A stretch of 23,719 bases of DNA from Candidatus Nanoarchaeia archaeon (lineage in GTDB: Archaea; Nanobdellota; Nanobdellia; Tiddalikarchaeales; Tiddalikarchaeaceae), in contig JAQVLH010000001.1 of the NCBI GenBank assembly GCA_028704265.1, forward strand, positions 1-23,719. The letters run 5' to 3'. Both the position numbers and the translations under genes were made by a program. Of this stretch, positions 1 to 6,371 are shown piece after piece (positions within the stretch are counted from its first letter, which is position 1; each line of letters starts with the position of its first letter). The notes below the pieces were generated by a model. That model ran no database searches. It saw nothing but the letters and a program-made list of their open reading frames with translations, and was not told the origin of the DNA.

Positions 1-402
1 GGCATTAGTTTAAAAAATTGCTTAGAAACTATTGCTGAAAAAAAAGAAATTATTGACTTATTAATTGATAATTATAAAAGATTTAATGATGATTTTTTAT
101 TATCAAATGAAGTAATTGTTACTATTTCTAGCATGATTGGAAGCGGCAAAAAATTTAGTGATGTTTCAAAATATGTTAAATCACTTTTTTTGAAAGGTAA
201 TGAAAATGAAATAATTATTAGTATTTTAAAATCATTTAAAGCTTATTCTAAAGATTCGGCTGTTGATTCAAAAGAAATCTATAATAAGCTTGAAAATGTT
301 TCAAGACCTAAATTTAATGAATTATTATCTTCTCTTGAATCAAAAAAAATTATTGAAGGATTTTCTAAAAGCCATAAAAGGTATTGGTTTATCCGCAGAT
401 GA
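1..402 (+). CDS. C-terminal part of a winged-helix-like protein (5' end outside window)
   Basis: The reading frame is open from the first base of the window to the TGA at 400-402, so this is the last 133 codons of a longer gene. An internal ATG at 133 is not needed as a start. The last 60 residues read like a winged helix: a helix (IISILKSFKAY), a second helix around SKEIYNKL, a recognition-type helix (SRPKFNELLSSLE) and a short wing ending in RYWFIRR. The part before it is helical and charged. The family cannot be named from this fragment. Winged helices at the C-terminus occur in Orc1/Cdc6 proteins and in many archaeal AAA ATPases and regulators, but I see no diagnostic residues for any of them. 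Reading frame confidence is high; function is unknown. Confidence 0.7.
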   Translation, partial: GISLKNCLETIAEKKEIIDLLIDNYKRFNDDFLLSNEVIVTISSMIGSGKKFSDVSKYVKSLFLKGNENEIIISILKSFKAYSKDSAVDSKEIYNKLENVSRPKFNELLSSLESKKIIEGFSKSHKRYWFIRR

Positions 403-404
403 AA

Positions 405-414
405 TTTTTAAATA
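405..414 (+). promoter_or_regulatory. TATA-like element for the gene at 438
   Basis: TTTTTAAATA lies 24-33 bases before the ATG at 438, the distance expected for an archaeal leaderless transcript. Only the position and composition support it. Confidence 0.4.
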
Positions 415-437
415 ACTAAGGAGTTATTTATTAATCA

Positions 438-740
438 ATGGGCTTATTTGATTTTTTAAAAAAGAAAAAAAAGATTAGCGTTAATAGTGCTAATTTTGCA
501 AGACTTGTAAAATTTTATTGCGCTGAAAGCGGTATCCCTATTGTTTACCAAATAACTATAACTAAAGCTATTGCCAGGGATTTCATTGATACTACTCAAA
601 GGAATATAAATGATTTTTTTTTCATGGACAATGAAGTTGCTAAGCAATATCTAATTACGAACGGTCTTAATCCTTTGGATGCTGAAATCTTTTGGAGTAT
701 TATGAAAACGAATTCTGGTAATTTTTTACAACCTTACTGA
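438..740 (+). CDS. Small hypothetical protein with MGLFDFLKKKKK N-terminus
   Basis: A 100-residue protein of unknown function. It begins with a short amphipathic, lysine-rich segment (MGLFDFLKKKKK) that could lie on the inner face of the membrane; this is inference from composition. The rest is predicted helical, with two cysteine-free stretches and no motif I recognise. There is no signal peptide or clear transmembrane segment. A TATA-like element at 405-414 is correctly spaced for a leaderless start at 438. The gene ends 15 bases inside the convergent small gene at 726-917. Its next neighbour on the same strand is minD, about 460 bases downstream, so a functional link is only a possibility. 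Confidence 0.65.
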   Translation: MGLFDFLKKKKKISVNSANFARLVKFYCAESGIPIVYQITITKAIARDFIDTTQRNINDFFFMDNEVAKQYLITNGLNPLDAEIFWSIMKTNSGNFLQPY

Positions 741-917
741 AATCATTTGGGTTAATTCATCCTTTATTAGCACATTTTCAAGCATTCTTAATTCTCTCGA
801 ATTAACAGTATTAAGATAATCATCTATCTTATTTCGTTTCAAGCTAGAAACCATAAAATTTCTTAGCTGTCCTAATCTTTTTTTCAAGATTTTTTTTTCA
901 AGGTTATTTATTTTCAT
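726..917 (-). CDS. Small charged helical protein (63 aa), hypothetical
   Basis: This 63-residue reading frame is rich in Lys, Arg, Leu and Asn and is likely to be mostly helical. It contains no cysteine and no motif I know. Its 3' end overlaps the convergent gene at 438-740 by 15 bases. The main reason to accept it is a TATA-like CTTATTTAAAGG on the same strand at positions 938-949, which is 21-32 bases before the ATG and thus ideally placed for a leaderless message. If it is not a gene, positions 741-1199 form a noncoding stretch of about 460 bases. Function is unknown. Confidence 0.45.
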   Translation of the reverse strand: MKINNLEKKILKKRLGQLRNFMVSSLKRNKIDDYLNTVNSRELRMLENVLIKDELTQMISVRL

Positions 918-937
918 AAGGATTTACTAGTTTTTGC

Positions 938-949
938 CTTTAAATAAGT
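938..949 (-). promoter_or_regulatory. TATA-like element for the small gene at 726-917
   Basis: Read on the minus strand this is CTTATTTAAAGG, 21-32 bases before the start codon at 917. The spacing fits an archaeal leaderless promoter. Confidence 0.45.
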
Positions 950-960
950 CTAATTATTAA

Positions 961-1100
961 CCTTCCCCTATTCCCTACCTTCTCAATGACATCTTTATAG
1001 AAAACCATGCTAGAAATCACTAATATATAACTAAAAATGGTTCCATTGCAATAAACAAAACAGTACCGTTCCCTAGTTCCGCACAGTACCTCTTCCCCTA
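961..1100. other. Noncoding C/T-rich island with four TTCCC(C)TA motifs and a direct repeat
   Basis: This part of the 918-1199 intergenic stretch is clearly richer in G+C than its surroundings. TTCCCCTA occurs at 963-970 and 1093-1100, and TTCCCTA at 971-977 and 1069-1075. ACAGTACC occurs as a direct repeat at 1060-1067 and 1083-1090. No reading frame of useful length covers it and no tRNA fold is visible. It may hold protein-binding sites or a small structured RNA (G-rich on the minus strand). Confidence 0.4.
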
Positions 1101-1160
1101 ATAATTTTCGCATAATAAATAATTTAAATTCATTTATAAAAAAAATCTAATTTTATTTTA

Positions 1161-1180
1161 AGCAAAGGTTTTTTAAAAAA
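1161..1180 (+). promoter_or_regulatory. BRE/TATA-like promoter of minD
   Basis: An AGCAAAGG purine-rich stretch at 1161-1168, a plausible TFB recognition element, is followed by TTTTTTAAAAAA at 1169-1180. The TATA-like part is centred about 25 bases before the ATG at 1200, which suggests a leaderless message. Confidence 0.55.
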
Positions 1181-1199
1181 TGAGAATGATTATATTGTC

Positions 1200-1979
1200 A
1201 TGGCTAGAGTTATTGCATTTGTTAGCGGTAAAGGTGGAGTTGGTAAAACAACAACTGCTGTTAATGTTGCTCAAGCATTATTTGATTCTAAAAAAAAAGT
1301 TTTATTGGTTGATGCTAATGTTACAACTCCAAATGTAAGTCTTCATTATTCTATTAATCCTGGAGGTTTTTCGCTTCATGAGGTTTTGAATGGAAAAATA
1401 GGTATTGAGCAAGTAATCTATAAAACTGAAACAGGATTATTAGTAATTCCTGGCGGATTAAATTTTGATAATTTAAAAACTAAAATAAAAAAATCATTAG
1501 CTTCCATGTTATTATCTTTAATGGATAAATTTGATTATATTATAATTGATGCTGGCGCAGGATTAGGCATGGAAACTCAAATGGCAATTAGGGCTTGCGA
1601 AGAAGTTGTTTTAGTTACTAACCCTGAGCTTCCTGCAATAACTGATGCTTTGAGGGCTAAAAAATTAGCTGAAGATTTAAGGGTTAATCTTTTAGGTGTT
1701 GTTCTTAATAAAAAAACAGGCCTTGATTTTGATTTAAAAGACCAAAACATTGCGGATTTCTTGGAGCTTCCAATAATAGGAGATATACCTTTTGACATTA
1801 ATGTTTCTAAAAGCATTAAAGAAAGAATTCCTGTTGTTACAGCTTATCCTTTAAGTAAGGCAGCTAAAGCAATAAAAAAACTAGTTAATATTATTACTAA
1901 AGAAGAACTATATATTCAAGATAAGCCTGATAATGCGTTTTTTAAGTGGATTAAAAAGTCTTTAGGCTTAAATCAATAA
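1200..1979 (+). CDS. minD: MinD/ParA-family ATPase
   Basis: A 259-residue P-loop ATPase of the SIMIBI class. It has the deviant Walker A motif KGGVGKTT at residues 11-18 with the extra signature lysine, a switch-like region LLVDANVTTPN near residue 36, and a Walker B-like LIIDAGAGLG-type segment near residue 112. The last residues (FFKWIKKSLGL) form a short amphipathic helix like the membrane-targeting sequence at the C-terminus of MinD, so it probably cycles on the inner membrane. Archaeal MinD proteins act in spatial organisation of the cell; no MinE or MinC is nearby. The ATG at 1200 is supported by a promoter at 1161-1180. The next gene starts 20 or 32 bases later and may be co-transcribed. 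The family call is secure; the exact role is not. Confidence 0.88.
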   Translation: MARVIAFVSGKGGVGKTTTAVNVAQALFDSKKKVLLVDANVTTPNVSLHYSINPGGFSLHEVLNGKIGIEQVIYKTETGLLVIPGGLNFDNLKTKIKKSLASMLLSLMDKFDYIIIDAGAGLGMETQMAIRACEEVVLVTNPELPAITDALRAKKLAEDLRVNLLGVVLNKKTGLDFDLKDQNIADFLELPIIGDIPFDINVSKSIKERIPVVTAYPLSKAAKAIKKLVNIITKEELYIQDKPDNAFFKWIKKSLGLNQ

Positions 1980-2011
1980 TTTTTTAAAATGAATTATTTA
2001 TGATTAAGAGT

Positions 2012-3085
2012 ATGACCTTAATTCATAAATCAATATTAATTGGAGACAACAATTTTTTTATTGAATCTTTTCCAGAATTTAATAATAAAAAAACTAAAGA
2101 TAAAGATACAGCTTATTTTTCTTACCTTTTTGGAGGATTAGTTAACATTAATAACCAATTTCAAAAATACAATATGAGTCTTGAATGCGTTTGCAATATA
2201 AACAACATAGAGGATTCTGTTGGTTTTATTAATAAAGATTTAAAAGCTAAAAATTATGAAAATACTGAAATTTCAGGATTGGGAACTGGAAATTATTTTC
2301 ATTTAATAAACAATAAAAAAATTGCATTAATTTCACATGAAAAAATTGACATGGATTATAAATCCAATTTTATTATTAATCATCCTATAAAAAATATTAT
2401 TGCAGATTTTTCCCGAATCGTTGAGTATGATCCTAAAACAGGAGCTTATGATTCCAAAAATTTTCCTTTTGAAAGATATGTTGATAAATTCACTTCTGAA
2501 AATTGGTTTAATACTGATAATTTTTTTAATGTTAAGCTTATGGGAATTTTTGGCCACATCCATAAGGCAGATAATACTTTGAAAAAAATAAACAGCAACT
2601 TGCTATTTATGAATGAAAACAGGCATAATAATATTAATAACAATATTATAAAAAATAATTCTGAAAATGATTGTGAATTTTATCTTAAAGAAGATTCTTC
2701 AATTAAGAACCTAAATGTTATTTCAGAATTTGTAAACATGTTTAGAAACATTAACAGAGGCAGCCTTGAACCTGAATTCCAAGATGGACAGGATTATTCC
2801 CATATGATTATTAGGCATGGGCAGAAATATTTTTTTTATTCAGAAGCAACAAAATTAGGATCAGAATACGAACTTAATGATGATTTAAGAGAGCACCATA
2901 ATAGATTAGGTTTTCTTTTAGAGCTTTCCCCTTCAAAAGAAGGAGTGTCTAATAATAAAATATCCCTTGTTAGCTATATGAAAACTATTGAATATATGAT
3001 AGAATTTGAAGCTAAAAGCAATAATTATAACAGCAAAGAATTTATTGATGAATTTTCAAAGGATTTGGAAGCTGTTTTAAAATAA
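2012..3085 (+). CDS. Uncharacterised protein, possibly a degenerate PfkB/ribokinase-fold protein
   Basis: A 357-residue protein with no strong match. The N-terminal half has the layout of PfkB kinases: a beta strand ending in ILIGDNNFF, a YLFGGLVNINNQFQ segment where PfkB proteins have GGxxxN, then an IEDSVGFINKDLK helix and a TGNYFHLINNKKIALI strand pair. A later segment, MIIRHGQKYFFYSEA, resembles the strand before the PfkB active site. However, the DTxGAGD catalytic motif is absent and the middle is Asn-rich and low-complexity (about residues 200-220). If the fold is right it is a pseudoenzyme. I chose the ATG at 2012 because TTTTTTAAAA at 1979-1988 is spaced 24-33 bases from it; the ATG at 2000 is an alternative if it is read through from minD. 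Confidence 0.55.
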   Translation: MTLIHKSILIGDNNFFIESFPEFNNKKTKDKDTAYFSYLFGGLVNINNQFQKYNMSLECVCNINNIEDSVGFINKDLKAKNYENTEISGLGTGNYFHLINNKKIALISHEKIDMDYKSNFIINHPIKNIIADFSRIVEYDPKTGAYDSKNFPFERYVDKFTSENWFNTDNFFNVKLMGIFGHIHKADNTLKKINSNLLFMNENRHNNINNNIIKNNSENDCEFYLKEDSSIKNLNVISEFVNMFRNINRGSLEPEFQDGQDYSHMIIRHGQKYFFYSEATKLGSEYELNDDLREHHNRLGFLLELSPSKEGVSNNKISLVSYMKTIEYMIEFEAKSNNYNSKEFIDEFSKDLEAVLK

Positions 3086-3122
3086 CTTTAAAATAGATAA
3101 AAGTTTTATTTGATTAATATTT

Positions 3123-4031
3123 ATGAGTTCAAAAAAACCAGTATTCAAGGATTCTTTCAAAGAATATTTCGAATCCCTTATCCCAGGAGAGCTTGACAGT
3201 TTTATTGAATCATGCAAAAAACCTTTGCTTGAATCTATAAGGGTTAATGATTTGAAAATTACTTCAAAAAAACTTAAAGAAAATCTTGTTAAGCAAGGCT
3301 GGGAAATAGAAGATGTTCCTTTTTATGAAAACGCTTTAATTATTAAAAAAAGAACTTCTTCATTAGGCAATACTTTGGAGCATTTTACTGGCCAATTTTA
3401 TGTTCAGGAGCAAAGCAGTATGATTCCTCCCCTTGTTCTTAATCCTAAAAGCACTGACACAGTTCTTGATTGCTGTGCCAGTCCTGGAAGCAAAACTACT
3501 CAATTATCTAACATGATGAAAAATAAGGGAATAATTGTTGCAAATGATATGGGTTTAGGCAGAGTAATTATATTATCAAGCAATTTAGAAAGAATGGGTT
3601 GCGAAAACGTAATAGTCACTAATGGCAATGGCAATAGGTTTAGTAATTTTCCTGAAATGTTTGACAAAATCCTGCTAGATGCTCCTTGCACCGGGTATGG
3701 AGCAATAAGAAAAGATTGGAGTATTGCTAAAATGTTTAATCCAAAATCTTACAAATTCTTAGCTAATATTCAAAAAGATTTGCTTAGAAATTGCTGGACT
3801 GCTTTGAAGCCTAAAGGTGAAATGGTTTATTCAACTTGCACTTTAACAAAAGAAGAAAATGAAGATAATGTTATTGAATTTTTAGAAAGAAATCCTGATG
3901 CTAAAATAGAAAATATTAAACTTAAAGGTTTTGAAAAACACAGAGGAATTGGCTTAAAAGAATCAATTAGGATATGGCCTCATAGGATTGATATGGAAGG
4001 TTTTTTTATAGCAAAGTTGGTGAAAAAATGA
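3123..4031 (+). CDS. NOL1/NOP2/Sun-family RNA (cytosine-5) methyltransferase
   Basis: A 302-residue SAM-dependent RNA m5C methyltransferase. The SAM-binding loop is DCCASPGSKTTQ near residue 116, motif IV is LLDAPCTGYGAIR with Cys189, and motif VI is MVYSTCTLTKEEN with Cys239. In this family the TC cysteine attacks C6 of cytosine and the PC cysteine helps release the product. An N-terminal region ending in FYVQEQSSM is typical. The substrate (tRNA or rRNA) cannot be decided; archaeal members include Trm4-like tRNA enzymes. The protein lacks a C-terminal RNA-binding domain, but the next gene, overlapping by four bases (ATGA), encodes what looks like that missing part. The two are probably translationally coupled and work together. 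Confidence 0.88.
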   Translation: MSSKKPVFKDSFKEYFESLIPGELDSFIESCKKPLLESIRVNDLKITSKKLKENLVKQGWEIEDVPFYENALIIKKRTSSLGNTLEHFTGQFYVQEQSSMIPPLVLNPKSTDTVLDCCASPGSKTTQLSNMMKNKGIIVANDMGLGRVIILSSNLERMGCENVIVTNGNGNRFSNFPEMFDKILLDAPCTGYGAIRKDWSIAKMFNPKSYKFLANIQKDLLRNCWTALKPKGEMVYSTCTLTKEENEDNVIEFLERNPDAKIENIKLKGFEKHRGIGLKESIRIWPHRIDMEGFFIAKLVKK

Positions 4032-4483
4032 GATATAATGAATTAAGAAAAAGGGAAGTTGACACTATTAAAGATTTATTATTAGAAAATTATGGTTTTG
4101 TTACGCCTAAATCTTGGATGCTTTATTATTTAGGAAAAGAAAAAGTTTGGATATTGAAGGAAGAATTTTTTAATTTACCTTTAGAAAAATTTAATGTTGA
4201 AACTATGGGTTTTTATTTATGCCATTTTGAGCATAATATTTTTAGATTAAGCATTCAGGGAGCTCAAATAGTAGGAGAAACTGCAACTAAAAATATTTTA
4301 GATATTTCATTAAAGGATGCTTGGGAATTATTAAGAGGTTTTGATATTGATAAAGAAACAAATTTAGAAGCCACTTATATTATTCTTAGAACTGAAGCTG
4401 GAATAATTGGTGTTGGCAAAAATCATAAAACTAAAATTTTGTGCCAGATTAAAAAAAACAGAAGAGTAAGAAACCTTAATTAA
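4028..4483 (+). CDS. RsmF-C/PUA-like RNA-binding partner (COG3270-type)
   Basis: A 151-residue protein that begins inside the stop codon of the methyltransferase gene (ATGA overlap). It resembles the NOL1/NOP2/fmu-associated ribosome biogenesis family. The pattern is an N-terminal helix, a strand-rich part with GFYLCHFEHNIFRLSIQGAQ, a segment reading TKNILDISLKDAWELLRG, and a C-terminal PUA-like end (GIIGVGKNHKTKILCQIKK NRR). In bacterial RsmF-type enzymes such a region is fused after the methyltransferase and recognises RNA; here it is a separate gene. This supports a role in positioning rRNA or tRNA for the partner enzyme. Its stop overlaps that of the convergent gene at 4480-5247. The assignment rests on pattern recognition without an alignment. 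Confidence 0.68.
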   Translation: MRYNELRKREVDTIKDLLLENYGFVTPKSWMLYYLGKEKVWILKEEFFNLPLEKFNVETMGFYLCHFEHNIFRLSIQGAQIVGETATKNILDISLKDAWELLRGFDIDKETNLEATYIILRTEAGIIGVGKNHKTKILCQIKKNRRVRNLN

Positions 4484-5247
4484 AAATTATCTTTATAATA
4501 TTTTTTTAAATAATTAATCATGCTTTTAACGCTCATATTATTTTCAAGCTCAATAGCTAAAGTATCATCTATATGTATTATTCTATGCAGGGGTGCAATT
4601 TTACTTATTTTATCAAGGCTTGATAATATAATTGACGGAAAATGATGGCCATTAAAGCCTTTTACTTTTTTAAACTTAATAATGCCGGAATCTTCAGGTT
4701 CAAAATTATTAAGCAATGAAATAACATTTTCAATATCTCCTTTAAACATTTTTTTATGCCTTTCTTCATTTCCTTTTTCAAAAGCATAATTTGAATCAGC
4801 AATTTCGGCTTTTTTTATTTTTTGAACAGGTTTTGTTTTTATAACCTCATAGCTAGGTATATGGATTTTTTTTTCTTTAGGAACTTTTTCTATTTTTTCC
4901 CTTTTTTTTTCAAAATAATCATAGATTTTATCCTTAAAAAATTCATAATCATTGCAAAAAAAAGCCTCATATTTTACTCCATCTATTGTCAAATATTTCA
5001 AAGGATGATCGCTTATTCTGTTAAACATCTTATCTCCTTCTTCATTTTTTGAAAATATTATATTTTGAAGATAGCCAGCATCAGCATCTTTTTTATTTAA
5101 ATAAACAATATCTTCACCGCAAGGATGGATATAAAAAGTAAAACCAATAATGTTGCGTTTTTCAATTTCTTGCAGGAATTCCTCTCTTATTTCATCCCCA
5201 ATTTTTTTAAGGCCTTTATATAATATTTGCTCCAATACTTCTTCCAT
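4480..5247 (-). CDS. Hypothetical two-domain cytosolic protein
   Basis: A 255-residue protein that I do not recognise. Residues 1-115 are a mixed helix/strand domain, with FTFYIHPCGEDIVYLNKKD and a YLTIDGVKYEAFFCNDYEF strand region. Residues 115-150 are a Lys-rich linker with likely coiled-coil character. Residues 165-255 form a second domain with GFNGHHFPSIILSSLDKIS and a final helical tail. There is no signal peptide or membrane segment. The start at 5247 has a plausible TATA-like stretch at about 5264-5281. A sequence similar to a Fur box, with several mismatches, lies at 5249-5263 right before the start codon, but this may be chance in such AT-rich DNA. It converges with the PUA-like gene and diverges from the gene at 5347. 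Confidence 0.65.
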   Translation of the reverse strand: MEEVLEQILYKGLKKIGDEIREEFLQEIEKRNIIGFTFYIHPCGEDIVYLNKKDADAGYLQNIIFSKNEEGDKMFNRISDHPLKYLTIDGVKYEAFFCNDYEFFKDKIYDYFEKKREKIEKVPKEKKIHIPSYEVIKTKPVQKIKKAEIADSNYAFEKGNEERHKKMFKGDIENVISLLNNFEPEDSGIIKFKKVKGFNGHHFPSIILSSLDKISKIAPLHRIIHIDDTLAIELENNMSVKSMINYLKKYYKDNF

Positions 5248-5311
5248 AATATAATCATTATTGAAAATATTTTTTTAAAAATCTTTGTTTTTATAATAAT
5301 TATTTCAAAAA

Positions 5312-5321
5312 GCTTATTAAT
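5312..5321 (+). promoter_or_regulatory. TATA-like element for the gene at 5347
   Basis: GCTTATTAAT, preceded by TCAAAAA, is placed 26-35 bases before the ATG at 5347. It helps to reject the longer upstream start at 5227. Confidence 0.4.
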
Positions 5322-5346
5322 CCTTATTTTTTCCTTTAATAAAATC

Positions 5347-5754
5347 ATGATTTTAGATTTAGATGAAAAACTTGTTGAAAAAACTGCAAATTATGTTCAG
5401 TCATTTTTTCCTTATTATTACGGAAGCATTGCAGCAACATTGCTGGAAAAAAATCCCTTCAAATATAGGACAAAAGTAATATATAATGATGAAATTAAGG
5501 GAGTTTTATCTTACGATTTAAAAAGTTTTAATAATGGTAAATCAAATAGGGCTAAAATTAGATTGCTGGCAGGGGATGATGAATCAATAGAGAAATTAAT
5601 TTCTCCTCTAAAAAATTCGGATTTGATTTTTATAAAAGTTCCATCTAATTTTATTAATTACATTGAAAATCTGAAAAAAATAGGATTTAGAGAATATGAA
5701 AAAATTTACAGCAAGGATTTAGGGGAAGAAATGATTGTTCTTTCAATTCCTTAA
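5347..5754 (+). CDS. Small protein, weak N-acetyltransferase-like pattern
   Basis: A 135-residue protein starting MILDLDEKLVEK. An in-frame extension back to 5227 exists, but it would add about 40 residues of almost only Ile, Phe and Leu translated from AT-rich promoter DNA, and a TATA-like element at 5312-5321 sits inside it, so I reject that start. The chain alternates strands and helices, with a VIYNDEIKGVLSYDLKSF strand pair and an end reading KKIGFREYEKIYSKDL then a final strand. This resembles the late part of GNAT acetyltransferases. The acetyl-CoA loop (Q/RxxGxG/A) is not clear, so activity is doubtful. It is followed 51 bases later by the kinase-like gene, which has its own promoter. 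Confidence 0.55.
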   Translation: MILDLDEKLVEKTANYVQSFFPYYYGSIAATLLEKNPFKYRTKVIYNDEIKGVLSYDLKSFNNGKSNRAKIRLLAGDDESIEKLISPLKNSDLIFIKVPSNFINYIENLKKIGFREYEKIYSKDLGEEMIVLSIP

Positions 5755-5771
5755 AAAATTAGCAATAAATA

Positions 5772-5782
5772 CTTTTTTAAAA
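5772..5782 (+). promoter_or_regulatory. TATA-like element for the gene at 5806
   Basis: CTTTTTTAAAA is located 24-34 bases before the ATG at 5806, fitting a leaderless message. Confidence 0.45.
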
Positions 5783-5805
5783 TTATAATTAATATTTTTT
5801 TAATT

Positions 5806-6366
5806 ATGGTAAAAATTATTGGTTTAACTGGAAGTATTGGCGCCGGAAAAGACGTTGTAAGCAAATACTTGGTTTCTAACTACGGCTACAAGCAGGTTAC
5901 TGTAGGAGATGTTGTAAGGGAAGCCATGAAAGAAAAAGGAATGGAAATTACAAGGGAGAATAGCGATTCTTTCAGCCAGGAGATGCGTGACAAATACGGA
6001 GCCACTTATTGGATTGGCCAATGCATAAAAAAAGTTATTGATGAAAAATATGAGAAAGCGATTATTGAGGCAATAAGATTGCCAAGCGATGATGAAGCTG
6101 TCAAAAAAGTGTTCGGCAAAAATTATATATTATTTAAGGTTGATGCTCAGCCAATGATAAGGTTTCAAAGATTGCAGTCCAGAGGTAGGGCTGATTTGCC
6201 TAAAGATGTGGCGCAATTTGAATCCCAGGAAAAAACTCAGAATGAAATGTTTAAGCTTGATGTGACTTTTAAATCAGCAAACGCAGTTATTGATAATAGC
6301 TCAACTTTAGAGAATGTCTATAAAAACACTGATGAAGTAATGAAAAAGTTCAAAGATTGGGCTTAA
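5806..6366 (+). CDS. Dephospho-CoA-kinase-like P-loop NMP kinase
   Basis: A 186-residue P-loop protein with Walker A GLTGSIGAGKD at residues 6-16, a substrate-side helix after YKQVTVGDVVREAMKEKG, and a lid-like RFQRLQSRGRADLP segment near residue 122. The plan is that of the adenylate kinase/dephospho-CoA kinase superfamily, and an archaeal AAA variant (UPF0200-like) is an equally good name. Archaea typically use an unrelated GTP-dependent dephospho-CoA kinase, so the substrate here is open. The codons are noticeably more G+C-rich than those of neighbouring genes, which may reflect higher expression or a different history. The gene ends five bases before the end of the convergent hisS. Confidence 0.72.
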   Translation: MVKIIGLTGSIGAGKDVVSKYLVSNYGYKQVTVGDVVREAMKEKGMEITRENSDSFSQEMRDKYGATYWIGQCIKKVIDEKYEKAIIEAIRLPSDDEAVKKVFGKNYILFKVDAQPMIRFQRLQSRGRADLPKDVAQFESQEKTQNEMFKLDVTFKSANAVIDNSSTLENVYKNTDEVMKKFKDWA

Positions 6367-6371
6367 ATATT

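Noticed and set aside
812..833. Inverted repeat TAAGATA ... TATCTTA
   Set aside because: It lies inside the small minus-strand gene, is only seven bases per arm, and such repeats are expected in AT-rich coding DNA.
1038..1056. Weak similarity to an archaeal origin recognition box (GGTTCCATTGCAATAAAC)
   Set aside because: Only a few positions agree with the mini-ORB dyad and no paired inverted copies are seen. I keep the island as a finding but do not call an origin.
2333..2643. Three overlapping short frames in the gene at 2012-3085
   Set aside because: All are shadows in AT-rich DNA; the main frame spans the region without a break.
4822..5052. A plus-strand open frame opposite the gene at 4480-5247
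   Set aside because: Its product is mostly Phe and Ile, the complement of Lys/Glu-rich coding on the minus strand, with no family pattern.
5227..5346. N-terminal extension of the gene at 5347
   Set aside because: It would encode about 40 nearly pure Ile/Phe/Leu residues from an AT-rich divergent promoter region that contains a TATA-like element for ATG 5347.
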